Shown: positions 54,831 to 63,878 of the stretch, piece after piece
Layout of the letters: each line of letters begins with the position of its first letter
Numbering within the stretch: the stretch's first letter is position 1
DNA from: Paenirhizobium selenitireducens ATCC BAA-1503
GTDB lineage: Bacteria > Pseudomonadota > Alphaproteobacteria > Rhizobiales > Rhizobiaceae
DNA length: 64,000 nucleotides
Reading direction: 5' to 3'
Assembly (NCBI RefSeq): GCF_000518785.1
Contig: NZ_JAEG01000012.1
Coordinates: 1 to 64,000 of the forward strand
Notes under the pieces: generated by a model
What the model saw: the letters and a program-made list of their open reading frames with translations, nothing else
What the model was told of the DNA's origin: nothing
The model's database searches: none
Made by a program: the position numbers and the translations under genes

Positions 54831-55808
54831 TTACTCCTTTTGCACGCTGGCTGCCAGGAACAGCCCGAAGGCCCTGGGACCGTCGCCAGTCGCGACCTCG
54901 CCGACAACCTTCAAGGTCCGTGCGTCGATCACCGAGAGGGTGTTGGTGTCCCAGTTGGCGACGGCGACCTTCAGGCCGTCCGCGGTCGTGTCGATGCCTT
55001 CGGGATAGCCGCCGACGTCGATCACGGCGACGGGCGCATACGTCGTGGCGTCGAAGACGCTGACGGTGTCGTCATACTGGTTGGTGACGAATCCACGGCC
55101 CTCGGCGAAGGCGAGGCCATAAGGCCGCTCGCGCGTCTTGGCCTTGCCGAGGATGACACCGCTTTCGGGATCGATGGCCGTTACCGTATTGCTGCCGACA
55201 TCGGCGGAAAAAATCCGGCCATCCGGCGCGAAGGTCACGCCGAAGGGCCGCTCGCCGACTGTAATGCGGTGGGCGAGCACGAGCGTTTCGGCATTGAAGA
55301 TCGACACCTGATCGGAATCACGATCAGCAGTTGCCAGCCAGCGGCCGTCCGGCGAGATTGCCAGGCCTGCCGGAGCGCTGCCGGTCTCGAGCGTTGCGGT
55401 AAGCATCAGATCGTCCGCGGTCAGGACCCACACGCGGGCATTGTACCAGTCGGAGACGAAGACCCGGCGGCGCGTCTCGTCGACGGCCACGCCGATCGGA
55501 CCACCGTCGAGTTGACGTTCGATTTCCGGAAGGTCGGATACAAGACCGAAACGGCGAAGCGTCTTGCTGTCGGGGCTGACGGTGAAGACCGCTTGAAGCG
55601 CTTCCGAGACGGCGACGCCCGCCGGCATGCCCGGCACGGAAATGCGGCGGACTTCGGTCATCCGCTCAAGGTCGATGATGCTGAGATCGCTGGAGGACTG
55701 GTTCGTCACATAGGCATAGTCGGCCATAGCCGACCGCGGCGCGCCGAGCGCCGCGACCAGGCAGAAGAGCAGGAACGTGCTACTTGCCGAACTTCGCTTC
55801 CAGGGCAT
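54831..55808 (-). CDS. YVTN beta-propeller protein, PQQ-associated (minus-strand copy)
   Basis: The 325-residue secreted protein has a signal peptide (about 1-29) and seven-bladed YVTN repeats (YAYVTNQSSSDLSIIDLE; GLAISPDGRWLATADRDSDQVSIF; GFVTNQYDDTVSVFD; LKVAVANWDTNTLSVID). Function unknown; a periplasmic binding or scaffold role is likely. Start at MPWKRSSAS (55808), 29 bases inside the upstream SRPBCC gene. A second propeller with related repeats is at 58145. Confidence 0.83.
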   Translation of the reverse strand: MPWKRSSASSTFLLFCLVAALGAPRSAMADYAYVTNQSSSDLSIIDLERMTEVRRISVPGMPAGVAVSEALQAVFTVSPDSKTLRRFGLVSDLPEIERQLDGGPIGVAVDETRRRVFVSDWYNARVWVLTADDLMLTATLETGSAPAGLAISPDGRWLATADRDSDQVSIFNAETLVLAHRITVGERPFGVTFAPDGRIFSADVGSNTVTAIDPESGVILGKAKTRERPYGLAFAEGRGFVTNQYDDTVSVFDATTYAPVAVIDVGGYPEGIDTTADGLKVAVANWDTNTLSVIDARTLKVVGEVATGDGPRAFGLFLAASVQKE

Positions 55809-56313
55809 CGAGGCCAGCCTTGTAGACGCCGGTGACGGCGGCGATGGCGGCCGCGTCGTTGAGGTTTTCCGGCGGTTCATTGTTCGGATAACCGCGATAA
55901 AAGGCACCGCGCCACTCGATGTGTGAGCCGCCGCTCGCCGTCGGCGTCACGGTCAGGTGGGACGAATAATTGGTGACCGGCAGGACGGCCACGTCCACTT
56001 CGGTGATACGGTAGGAATAGCTCATCTTCGTCGCGTCATATTTGTAGAGCTGCTCCGCGATCGTCGGTCCGCCTTCCTTGCCCAGGGTCAGCACGCGTGT
56101 GGCATCGATGGCGTTGTCGCCCGTGCCGGTCGACGAGAAGACGGCCGGATGCCAGCTCATGTCCTGGAAATTGCCGATCACCGCCCAGACCTCTGCCGGA
56201 GGCGCCTTGACGTCAACGGCCAGGCTCAGCTTCTGCCGCGTCGGGCCATGGGCAAAGGCGATCGCCGGCGCCAGAAGGAAGAATGTCAGCAGAAAGTTAC
56301 GAAGCTGTCGCAT
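55780..56313 (-). CDS. SRPBCC/MxaD-like secreted protein
   Basis: The 177-residue protein has a signal peptide (about 1-20, ending AFAHG) and an SRPBCC fold (LSLAVDVKAPPAEVWAVIGNFQDMSWHPAVFSSTG), resembling MxaD, a methanol-dehydrogenase accessory protein. Start at MRQLRNFLL with gaggag upstream; an ATG four codons earlier exists. Confidence 0.82.
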   Translation of the reverse strand: MRQLRNFLLTFFLLAPAIAFAHGPTRQKLSLAVDVKAPPAEVWAVIGNFQDMSWHPAVFSSTGTGDNAIDATRVLTLGKEGGPTIAEQLYKYDATKMSYSYRITEVDVAVLPVTNYSSHLTVTPTASGGSHIEWRGAFYRGYPNNEPPENLNDAAAIAAVTGVYKAGLDALEAKFGK

Positions 56314-56321
56314 GGGTCTCC

Positions 56322-56831
56322 TCACGATTTGAAGAAGTGGTTCTTGAAGATGTAATTAAGACCGCGCAGCCAGCTCTGATCGGTGTTCGAACGGATATCC
56401 ACGGCGAGCGCACGCAGTGCCTCGCCGGACTTCACGTCGCGCAGAACCAGGTTCATCGACAGGATCAGGTTGGAGACCTTCTGCACCTCGCCGACCAGCA
56501 CGTAGTCGGCACCAAGCCGTTCGGCCATGCGAATTTCGCATCCGTAGCAGTCGGCGGGATTGGTGGTGCCGGCCAGTTCGTCGGCGATCGGCTGGTTGTC
56601 GAGAACGACGAAACCTTCGTCGCGCAGGCGTTGCCGTGTCGTTTCCTCCAGAAGCCGGGTCCGGGCAGTCTGGTCGGGTCGCACGCCGTCATAGGCGCCT
56701 TCCGTCGAGGTATCGATGAAGGTCATACCGAGAAAGGCAATTTTCGCACCCGGCTTGAGCGGCTTGTCCAGCGCGGCCAAGGCAAACACGGGGATCAGGA
56801 CCAGCACGAGTGACATCAAAATACGCTGCAT
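56322..56831 (-). CDS. DUF3280/DUF2380-like secreted protein
   Basis: The 169-residue protein has a signal peptide (about 1-20) and a mature domain with DVRPDQTARTRLLEETTRQRLRDEG-type charged segment and a cysteine pair in DCYGCEIRMAERLGADYVLVGEV. Such DUF proteins recur in PQQ-dependent oxidation clusters; function unknown. First in a four-gene minus-strand run that ends with the SoxYZ-like carrier. Confidence 0.72.
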   Translation of the reverse strand: MQRILMSLVLVLIPVFALAALDKPLKPGAKIAFLGMTFIDTSTEGAYDGVRPDQTARTRLLEETTRQRLRDEGFVVLDNQPIADELAGTTNPADCYGCEIRMAERLGADYVLVGEVQKVSNLILSMNLVLRDVKSGEALRALAVDIRSNTDQSWLRGLNYIFKNHFFKS

Positions 56832-56955
56832 GCGACCCAGCCTAACATAGCGGGCTGGCGACACCACGATCCATAAGTATCGGTTTCGCGGCACAAACCT
56901 CTCGTCTATTCTCCACTTTAAGATGTGTCAGGAAGATTGGGAGGTCATTCCGACG

Positions 56956-58143
56956 ATGTCGAAACAGCGGCTTGGGCTTGCCATTTTTTGCGTTGCCTGG
57001 ATGACAACGCAGACTGCGTGGGCCGAGGCGGTGAAGACCGCCGTCCTTCGCGTCGATCGCGTCAAGTTGCCGCCGATCTCCCGGCTCGACGTTGCGCCGG
57101 CGGATCTCGGTTTTGCCGGTGCCACGCTCGGCAACGAGGACAACCGCACGACGGGCGCCTTCACCGGCATGGACTATCAACTGACCACAAAGGCCGTGCC
57201 GCCAGAGGAGGCCGAGGCGGCGCTCGACGCGCTGAAGGCCGATGGCGTCAAGCTGATCGCGGTGATTTCCGACGGCGAAACCCTGAAAGCGCTGGCCGAT
57301 CGGGCCGGGCCGGACGTGCTGCTACTCAATGCCGGGGCGAGGGACGATGCGTTGCGCGACGCAGAATGCCGGGCGAATGTCCTGCATATCGCGCCGAGCC
57401 GGTCGATGCTTACGGACGGGGTCGTGCAATTCCTGATGTGGAAGAAGTGGCCGCGCATCCTCCTGATTCATGGCTCGCATCCTGAAGACAAGCTGCTCGC
57501 TGAAAGCTACCGGAAGTCGGCGACGAAGTTTGGCGCGAAGATCGTCGAGGAGCGTGAATTCGTCGATACCGGCGGCGCGCGGCGGACCGATACCGGTCAT
57601 GTCCTGGTCCAGAAGCAGATCCCGGTGTTCATGCAAGGCGCCGAGGAGCATGACGTCACGGTTGCGGCCGACGAGACCGACGTCTTCGCAGCCTATCTGC
57701 CCTACCATTCCTGGGATCCGCGCCCGGTCGCCGGCTCGGCGGGCCTGATGCCGCTCACCTGGCACCAGGCGCACGAATCCTGGGGCGCGACGCAGTTCCA
57801 GCGCCGTTTCGAGAAGCTGACGGGCCGTGGTGCGCGGGACGAGGACTACCAGGCGTGGCTCGCCCTCCGCGTGATTGGAGAGGCCGTGACACGGTCCGGC
57901 AAGGCCGATGCTGCCACAATCCGGTCCTTCCTGCTGTCGAAGGATTTCGAGATCGCCGCTTTCAAGGGCCAGAAACTGACCTTCCGCGCATGGAACGGAC
58001 AGCTGCGCCAGCCGATCCTGCTCGGCGACGGCCGCATCACCGTCTCCGTGTCTCCCCAGGACGGCTATCTGCACCAGCATTCGCCGCTCGACACGCTGGG
58101 CATTGACGCACCCGAAACCGCATGCCGTGCCTTTGGAGGATAG
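56956..58143 (+). CDS. PQQ-catabolism-associated solute-binding protein, LutA-like
   Basis: The 395-residue secreted protein (signal peptide about 1-23) has a type I periplasmic-binding fold like branched-chain amino-acid binders (VQFLMWKKWPRILLIHGSHPEDKLLAESYRKSATKFGAKIVEEREF). Members of this family are found with PQQ dehydrogenases; its relation to LutA of the lanthanide-uptake cluster is from memory of that cluster, not shown here. Start at MSKQRLGLAIFC. A GCGACAC motif lies upstream at 56858. Confidence 0.8.
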   Translation: MSKQRLGLAIFCVAWMTTQTAWAEAVKTAVLRVDRVKLPPISRLDVAPADLGFAGATLGNEDNRTTGAFTGMDYQLTTKAVPPEEAEAALDALKADGVKLIAVISDGETLKALADRAGPDVLLLNAGARDDALRDAECRANVLHIAPSRSMLTDGVVQFLMWKKWPRILLIHGSHPEDKLLAESYRKSATKFGAKIVEEREFVDTGGARRTDTGHVLVQKQIPVFMQGAEEHDVTVAADETDVFAAYLPYHSWDPRPVAGSAGLMPLTWHQAHESWGATQFQRRFEKLTGRGARDEDYQAWLALRVIGEAVTRSGKADAATIRSFLLSKDFEIAAFKGQKLTFRAWNGQLRQPILLGDGRITVSVSPQDGYLHQHSPLDTLGIDAPETACRAFGG

Positions 58144-58144
58144 A

Positions 58145-59119
58145 ATGCTGAAATACGCCTGGATAATCCTGCCTGCCGCCCTTCTGGCCAGCGGTCCCGC
58201 CCTCGCCAACAAGGTGTTCGTCACCAATGAGCGCGGTAACACGGTGACCGTTCTGGACAGCGAGACCTGGGAGAAGATCGCCGAGTTCCCCGCCGGCAAC
58301 CGGCCTCGCGGCATCACGATCAGCCCCGACGGCAAGGAACTCTATGTGTGCGCCTCGGACGACGACACGGTGCGCGTCTTCGATCCCGAGACCTACAAGG
58401 AGTTGCATACCCTTCCCTCCGGTCCTGACCCGGAACTGTTCGCGCTCAACCCCTCGGGCAAGCAACTCTATGTCGCGAACGAGGACGACAATCTGGTGAC
58501 GGTGGTCGACACTGAGACGCATCAGGTTCTGGCGGAGATCCCGGTGGGTGTCGAGCCGGAAGGCGTGGCCGTCAGTCCGGACTCCAAGACGCTGATCAAT
58601 ACCTCAGAAACCACCAATATGGCGCATTTCATCGACACCTCGACCTACGAGATCGTGCACAATGTGCTGGTCGACCAGCGGCCGCGCTATGCGGAATTCA
58701 CCGCCGACGGAAAGAAGCTCTATGTCAGCGCCGAGATCGGCGGCACCGTGTCCGTCATCAATCTCGGCGCCGGGGAGCCGAAGGTCGACAAGAAGATCAC
58801 CTTCGAAGTTCCCGGCGTGCTGCCGGAATGGCTGCAGCCCGTCGGCGTCAAGGCGACCAGCGACGGATCGCGGGTCTTTGTCGCGCTCGGGCCAGCCAAT
58901 CGCGTGGCGGTGATCGATGCCAAGACCGACGAGGTGCTCGACTATCTGCTCGTCGGCCAGAGGGTCTGGCAGATGGCCTTCACGCCAGGCGAGGAATTTC
59001 TCGTCGTCACCAACGGTAACTCCAATGACGTCAGCATCATCGACGTGAAAGCCGAAAAGGTCGTTCGTTCGGTTCCGGTCGGAGAACAGCCGTGGGGGGT
59101 CGTCGTCGCGCCGAACTGA
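58145..59119 (+). CDS. YVTN beta-propeller protein, PQQ-associated
   Basis: The 324-residue secreted protein (signal peptide about 1-21) has seven YVTN-type blades (KVFVTNERGNTVTVLD; RGITISPDGKELYVCASDDDTVRVFD; QLYVANEDDNLVTVVD; RVFVALGPANRVAVID; FLVVTNGNSNDVSIID). It follows the LutA-like gene by one base. Likely a periplasmic ligand-binding or scaffold protein of the same system. Confidence 0.88.
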   Translation: MLKYAWIILPAALLASGPALANKVFVTNERGNTVTVLDSETWEKIAEFPAGNRPRGITISPDGKELYVCASDDDTVRVFDPETYKELHTLPSGPDPELFALNPSGKQLYVANEDDNLVTVVDTETHQVLAEIPVGVEPEGVAVSPDSKTLINTSETTNMAHFIDTSTYEIVHNVLVDQRPRYAEFTADGKKLYVSAEIGGTVSVINLGAGEPKVDKKITFEVPGVLPEWLQPVGVKATSDGSRVFVALGPANRVAVIDAKTDEVLDYLLVGQRVWQMAFTPGEEFLVVTNGNSNDVSIIDVKAEKVVRSVPVGEQPWGVVVAPN

Positions 59120-59159
59120 CCGTTTTTCAGATAGAAACAATATTGGGAGGAATTCATCG

Positions 59160-59627
59160 ATGACCAGAAACCTTTTGGCGGGATTGGCCGCTCTGATTGC
59201 CGTCCCCTTGGTCAGTCCGATCATTGCCATGCCGGCGGTCGCGGCGCCGCTGTGCGACAAGCTCGGTTTTGCCGGGCTTCTGGCCAAATGCAATCGCGGC
59301 GAACCGATCGAGATCACGCTTGCCTCGGGCCAGCCGCTAGGCAAGGGTGACGTGGCGCTGCAATCGGGCGCCTATTACGAAATGAAGATCACCGCCGACG
59401 GCTCGGCCGAGCTGGCGATCTCCGGTGCTCCCTTCTTCCGGGCGATCTGGATGAACGAGATCGTCATCAACGGCATCGAGGTTCGCCCCATGGCGATCGA
59501 CAGCCTCGAATTCGACAAGGCCGGCGTGGCGACCATGTCGTTCATCGCCATCAAGCCGGGTTCCTACGAGGTTCGCATCCCGAATACGACAAGCGACACG
59601 CAGAAGGTGACGATTTCCATTCAGTAA
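59160..59627 (+). CDS. Secreted beta-sandwich protein, PQQ cluster
   Basis: The 155-residue protein has a signal peptide (about 1-28) and two cysteines (PLCDKLGFAGLLAKC) that could form a disulfide. The rest is beta-rich and ends SFIAIKPGSYEVRIPN, resembling cupredoxin-like folds, but no blue-copper ligand set is visible. Shine-Dalgarno gggagga precedes the ATG. Function unknown. Confidence 0.7.
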   Translation: MTRNLLAGLAALIAVPLVSPIIAMPAVAAPLCDKLGFAGLLAKCNRGEPIEITLASGQPLGKGDVALQSGAYYEMKITADGSAELAISGAPFFRAIWMNEIVINGIEVRPMAIDSLEFDKAGVATMSFIAIKPGSYEVRIPNTTSDTQKVTISIQ

Positions 59628-59654
59628 GCCAATATTGACAGAAGGACGATTACG

Positions 59655-59912
59655 ATGCGCAGCCACAAGATGAAGACCGTATTTCTTGCCGCCTTTCTTG
59701 CCTTGCCCTTTGCCGCATCGGCCGCCGAGGTGCCTGCCGACAAGCAGAAGGCGATCCAGGACATGCTGAAGGCCATGCAATGCGAGGTCGACCCCGCCAA
59801 TATCGAGGCCGACGGCGATGGCTTCGAACTCGACGACGTTTTCTGCGCCGACGGGCAGTACGACATGGATCTCAATGCCGATCTCACCGTTGCCGACAAG
59901 CGCAAGGAATAG
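59655..59912 (+). CDS. Small acidic secreted protein, PepSY-like
   Basis: The 85-residue protein has a signal peptide (about 1-23) and a mature part of about 60 residues that is rich in Asp and Glu. It contains EADGDGFELDDVF and ADGQYDMDLNADLTVAD, a PepSY-like beta-hairpin with EF-hand-like acidic spacing, and two cysteines (MQCEVD, VFCADG). An acidic periplasmic protein beside xoxF is a candidate metal binder. No family match is certain. Confidence 0.65.
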   Translation: MRSHKMKTVFLAAFLALPFAASAAEVPADKQKAIQDMLKAMQCEVDPANIEADGDGFELDDVFCADGQYDMDLNADLTVADKRKE

Positions 59913-60007
59913 GCTGGACAGGTTGGCGAATTGCCAGAAGAATCGTGTAAGAGCCGCTGGTCAACGAGCCGTGAAGGCAAGGGCGGCAATCCCGGGGAGA
60001 ACGAGCG

Positions 60008-60979
60008 ATGCGTGTCTTTAGACGAATTCTGACGGGGTGCCTGCTGGTGCTCGGCATGGCGCCGGCCATGGCGGAAGATCTGCCGCAGATCAGGGCGGCG
60101 ATGCTGGCCTCGGGCACGGTCAACTGGGAGATTTCGACCATCAAGGCGAACGGGTTCGACACCAAAAACGGGTTCGTCATGGCCGTTCAGGACTATGCCG
60201 ACAACGGTGCGACGCGCGTCGCCTTCGAGGGCGGCGAGGCCGAAACCATGGTGGCCGACTGGATTTGGGTCGCCTACCAGCGCGCCGCCGGCAAGGACTA
60301 TGTCTTCATTCCGTATTCGCGCGCGGTCGGCGGTCTCGTTGTCAAGGACGACAGCCCGGTCAAGGCGCTTACGGATCTGAAGGGGCAGAAAATCGGCATT
60401 GCCGGCGGGCCGCTCGACAAGAGCTGGCTCATTCTGCGCGCCTATGCCACGAAGAAATACGGCATGGATCTCGCCAAGGAGACCGAGCAGGTGTTCGCCG
60501 CGCCGCCGCTGATCTTCAAGTCTGCGCTGTCCGGCGAGACGGCGGGTGCGATCAACTTCTGGCATTTCCTCGCCAAGATGAAGGCGAAGGGCATGCATGA
60601 TCTCGTTTCCGTCGCCGATGCCGCGACCGAACTCGGGCTCGACCCCGACACGCCACTGCTTGGCTATGTGCTCAAGGGCGAATTCGTCAAGGCGCATCCC
60701 GAGGTGGCGCAGGGGCTCTACAAGGCCTCGGTGGCGGCCAAGGAGCGGCTGCGCAGCGATGATGCTGCCTGGGAGGGGATACGCGGTCAGATGAACGCCG
60801 CGGACGACACCGAATTCGCTGCGTTGCGCGACGGCTATCGTGCCGGCATTCCGAGCGGCAAGCCGATCGACGAGGCGGCGGCCGATCGCTTCCTGCGGCT
60901 GATGGCCGAACTCGGCGGCGAGGAGCTCGTCGGCAAAGCGACGACGCTGCCCGAGGGGGTCTTCCTGCACCTTGAGTGA
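60008..60979 (+). CDS. SsuA/NMT1-type ABC solute-binding protein
   Basis: The 323-residue secreted protein (signal peptide about 1-22) has the SsuA/TauA/ThiY fold (LPQIRAAMLASGTVNWEISTIKANGFD; VKALTDLKGQKIGIAGGPLDKSW). It is the first gene of a five-gene overlap chain with the permease (eight-base overlap), two ATPases and a second permease. The substrate is not evident; sulfonates, thiamine precursors or a metal chelate are all possible. The island's context favours the last only weakly. Confidence 0.83.
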   Translation: MRVFRRILTGCLLVLGMAPAMAEDLPQIRAAMLASGTVNWEISTIKANGFDTKNGFVMAVQDYADNGATRVAFEGGEAETMVADWIWVAYQRAAGKDYVFIPYSRAVGGLVVKDDSPVKALTDLKGQKIGIAGGPLDKSWLILRAYATKKYGMDLAKETEQVFAAPPLIFKSALSGETAGAINFWHFLAKMKAKGMHDLVSVADAATELGLDPDTPLLGYVLKGEFVKAHPEVAQGLYKASVAAKERLRSDDAAWEGIRGQMNAADDTEFAALRDGYRAGIPSGKPIDEAAADRFLRLMAELGGEELVGKATTLPEGVFLHLE

Positions 60980-61733
60980 CAATGGCCAAAATCCGCTGAT
61001 CGTCCGCACACTGTCTCTCGGCCTGCTGCTGCTGGTGTGGGTCGGTGCGGCGGCGCTGACGGCGGATGCCAGCATCCTGCCGCAACCCTGGGCGCTCGGG
61101 GAGCCGCTTGCCCGGGCGGTTGGCTCCGGTGCCTTGCCCTATCATCTCGCGATGACGCTCGGGCGCGTGGTGATGGCCTTCGTGCCGGCCATGGCGATCG
61201 GCGTGGCGCTCGGCTTCCTGATGGGGCGCTTTCCCGCCGTCGACCGCTGGCTCGATCCCTGGCTGGTGGTGTTTCTCAACCTGCCGGCGCTGGTGCTGAT
61301 CGTGCTCTGCTATCTCTGGATCGGCCTCAACGAGACGGCAGCGATCATCGCGGTCGTGCTCAACAAGATCCCGAATGTCGCGACGCTTTTGCGCGAAGGC
61401 GCCCGGGCGCTCGATCCGAACCTCGATGCCATGGCCAAGGTCTATTGCATGCCGCCCATGGCACGGCTCCGCCACGTCGTCATTCCCCAGCTCGCGCCCT
61501 ACATCGCCGGCGCGGCGCGCTCCGGCATTGCGGTCATCTGGAAGATCGTCCTGGTGGTCGAGTTCCTCGGCCGCTCCAGCGGTGTCGGGTTCCAGATCCA
61601 TTTCTATTTCCAGCTGTTCGACGTCGCCATGGTGCTGGTCTATTCGCTGACCTTCATCGTCGTCATGCTGATGGTCGAAGCCCTGATCCTGCAGCCGGTC
61701 GAACGGCGGGCGCGGGCCTGGAGGACGGCATGA
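60972..61733 (+). CDS. ABC permease, SsuC-type
   Basis: The 253-residue protein has six membrane segments and the EAA-type loop ARALDPNLDAMAKVYCMPPMARLRHVVIPQLAPYIAGAARSG (about residues 140-182). TTG start at 60972 inside the preceding gene. It pairs with the ATPase at 61730. Confidence 0.87.
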   Translation: MSDNGQNPLIVRTLSLGLLLLVWVGAAALTADASILPQPWALGEPLARAVGSGALPYHLAMTLGRVVMAFVPAMAIGVALGFLMGRFPAVDRWLDPWLVVFLNLPALVLIVLCYLWIGLNETAAIIAVVLNKIPNVATLLREGARALDPNLDAMAKVYCMPPMARLRHVVIPQLAPYIAGAARSGIAVIWKIVLVVEFLGRSSGVGFQIHFYFQLFDVAMVLVYSLTFIVVMLMVEALILQPVERRARAWRTA

Positions 61734-62362
61734 TCAAGGTCGACGTCCGGCGGAAGGCTTTTGGTCCATCGGAGATCCTGCGCGACATCCGTTTCGAGAT
61801 GGGCGACAGCGAAGCGGTCGCCATCCTCGGCGCTTCGGGGATCGGCAAGTCGACGCTGCTCCGGTTGATCGCCGGAATCGACGAGGCTTTCGAGGGCGAG
61901 ATCGTCCGGCCGCAGAACATCGCCATGGTGTTCCAGGAGCCGGTTCTGCTGCCCTGGCGCAGCGTGCTGCAGAATCTGACCCTGGTCCACCCGTCGCTCG
62001 GGGAGGATGCGGCGCGCGCTGCGCTCGAGCGCATCGGCATTGCCGACAAGGCCGGGCTCTTTCCCGGCCAGCTGTCGCTCGGCCAGCAGCGGCGCCTGGC
62101 TTTGGCCCGCGCCTTTGCCGGGCGCCCGGCGCTTCTCGTCATGGACGAGCCCTATGTTTCGCTCGATCCGCAGACGGCAGAGGAAATGCTGGAACTGACC
62201 GAGGCGCTGATCGCCGAGACGGGTCCCGCCGTGATCCTCGTCACCCATTCCGAAGCCGAGGCGAGGCGTCTGGCCAGACGCACGCTCAGGCTCGCCGGGC
62301 GCCCGGCGACGATCACCGACGGCGGAAACCCGACTGCCGGCAAGCGGGAGGACACGGCTTGA
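61730..62362 (+). CDS. ABC ATPase, SsuB-type
   Basis: The 210-residue ATPase has Walker A GASGIGKST (about 34-42), Q-loop MVFQEPVLLPW, signature LSLGQQRRLALARA and Walker B LLVMDEPYVSLD. Belongs with the SsuA/SsuC-like genes. It overlaps the next ATPase gene by four bases. Confidence 0.9.
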   Translation: MIKVDVRRKAFGPSEILRDIRFEMGDSEAVAILGASGIGKSTLLRLIAGIDEAFEGEIVRPQNIAMVFQEPVLLPWRSVLQNLTLVHPSLGEDAARAALERIGIADKAGLFPGQLSLGQQRRLALARAFAGRPALLVMDEPYVSLDPQTAEEMLELTEALIAETGPAVILVTHSEAEARRLARRTLRLAGRPATITDGGNPTAGKREDTA

Positions 62363-63087
62363 AAGGTCTGGAGATCAGCCATGTCGGCTATCGCTACGGC
62401 GAGCGCAAGGCGCTGGACGATGTCTCGTTCAATGTCGAGCCTGGCCGGTTCTGCGCGCTGCTCGGGCCGAACGGTGCGGGCAAGTCGACGCTCTTTGCCC
62501 TTCTGACCCGGCTGATTGTCGCCGACGAGGGAACGATCAATGTCGCAGGCTTCGATATCGCCAAGACTCCACGCGCGGCGCTGGCCCGGATCGGCGTGGT
62601 GTTCCAGCAGCCGACGCTCGATCTCGACATGACGGTGCGGCGCAACCTGCGTTACTTCGCCGGACTGCACGGACTGTCGGGCCGTTCCGCCGCGCTGGCG
62701 ATCGACCGCGCCCTTGCCCAGCTCGGCATGGCCGAGCGCGCCGACGAACTGGTGCGTGCGCTGAACGGCGGGCACCGGCGGCGCATGGAGATCGCTCGCG
62801 CGCTGGTTCACCAACCGGAAATCCTGCTGCTCGACGAAGCGACCGTCGGCCTCGACGCCGCCTCGCGGCAGGCGATCACCGACCATGTGCATGGGCTCGC
62901 CGAGAGCGGGCTTGCCGTGCTCTGGGCGACGCATCTGGTCGACGAGATCAACCTGTCGGACCAGGTCGTGGTGCTGCATCGCGGCCGGGTGCTGAGCAAC
63001 GGTCCGGCGGCTGAACTGGCCGGCGACCGCAGCCTGGCGAAGGCCTTCCTCGCCATGACGGCCGAAGGAGCGGAGGCGACGGCATGA
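62359..63087 (+). CDS. PQQ-associated ABC ATPase (LutE-like)
   Basis: The 242-residue ATPase has Walker A GPNGAGKST (about 36-44), Walker B ILLLDEATVGLDAAS and an unusual signature region RALNGGHRRRMEIARAL in place of LSGGQ. TTG start overlaps the preceding stop. This family occurs with PQQ dehydrogenases and an ABC-2 permease, as here. Confidence 0.88.
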   Translation: MKGLEISHVGYRYGERKALDDVSFNVEPGRFCALLGPNGAGKSTLFALLTRLIVADEGTINVAGFDIAKTPRAALARIGVVFQQPTLDLDMTVRRNLRYFAGLHGLSGRSAALAIDRALAQLGMAERADELVRALNGGHRRRMEIARALVHQPEILLLDEATVGLDAASRQAITDHVHGLAESGLAVLWATHLVDEINLSDQVVVLHRGRVLSNGPAAELAGDRSLAKAFLAMTAEGAEATA

Positions 63088-63878
63088 AAGCCTGGCTGAC
63101 CGCGCTCCTCGCCATCATCACCCGGGAGAACCTGCGCTTCGTCAGGCAGCGCGGACGCTTTCTCGCTGCCCTCGTGCGGCCGCTCGTCTGGCTTCTCGTA
63201 TTCGCCGCCGGTTTTCGTGCGGCGCTCGGCGTGTCGATCATCCCGCCGTACCAGACCTACATCACTTACGAAGTCTATATCCTGCCCGGGCTGTGCGGCA
63301 TGATCCAGCTGTTCAACGGCATGCAGTCGTCGCTGTCGCTGGTCTACGATCAGGAAATGGGTTCGATGCGGCTGTTGCTGACCTCGCCCTTGCCGCGCTG
63401 GTGGCTGCTGTTCTCCAAGCTGCTGGCCGGGGTCATCGTGTCGATCCTGCAGGTCATGGTGTTCCTGGGCCTCGCGGCGCTGACGGGCATCGACCTGCCG
63501 CCGCTCGGCTATCTTGCGGTTCTGCCCGCGCTGTTGCTGAGCGGCCTGATGCTCGGGGCGTTCGGCTTGCTGATCTCCTCGACCATTCGCCAGCTGGAAA
63601 ATTTCGCGGGGGTGATGAACTTCGTGATCTTCCCGATGTTCTTCCTGTCGTCGGCGCTCTACCCGCTCTGGAAGATGGCGGAGAGCTCGCCGCTGCTGCG
63701 CGACATCTGTGCCTACAACCCCTTTACTCACGCGGTGGAACTGATCCGCTTTGCGCTCTATGGCCAGCTGAATCTCGAAGCCCTGGCCTGGGTTTCAGGC
63801 TGTTTCGTCGTCTTCATGCTCGCCGCCGTCTGGGGCTACGATCCGGCTCGCGCCATGCTGCGTGCCCGCGGACGGTAG
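63084..63878 (+). CDS. ABC-2-type permease (LutF-like)
   Basis: The 264-residue protein has six hydrophobic segments and the ABC-2 permease block (VYDQEMGSMRLLLTSPLPRWWLLFSKLLAGVIVSI; LENFAGVMNFVIFPMFFLSSALYPLWKM). It overlaps the ATPase gene by four bases. Such pairs usually export or act as mechanotransmission machines, so the assignment to uptake rests on the lut comparison only. Confidence 0.87.
   Translation: MKAWLTALLAIITRENLRFVRQRGRFLAALVRPLVWLLVFAAGFRAALGVSIIPPYQTYITYEVYILPGLCGMIQLFNGMQSSLSLVYDQEMGSMRLLLTSPLPRWWLLFSKLLAGVIVSILQVMVFLGLAALTGIDLPPLGYLAVLPALLLSGLMLGAFGLLISSTIRQLENFAGVMNFVIFPMFFLSSALYPLWKMAESSPLLRDICAYNPFTHAVELIRFALYGQLNLEALAWVSGCFVVFMLAAVWGYDPARAMLRARGR

Noticed and set aside
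60008..62362. The SsuABC-like genes considered as a simple sulfonate transporter.
   Set aside because: No sulfonate monooxygenase gene is nearby and the genes are overlapped with the PQQ-associated ABC pair, so that label is not justified, though not excluded.
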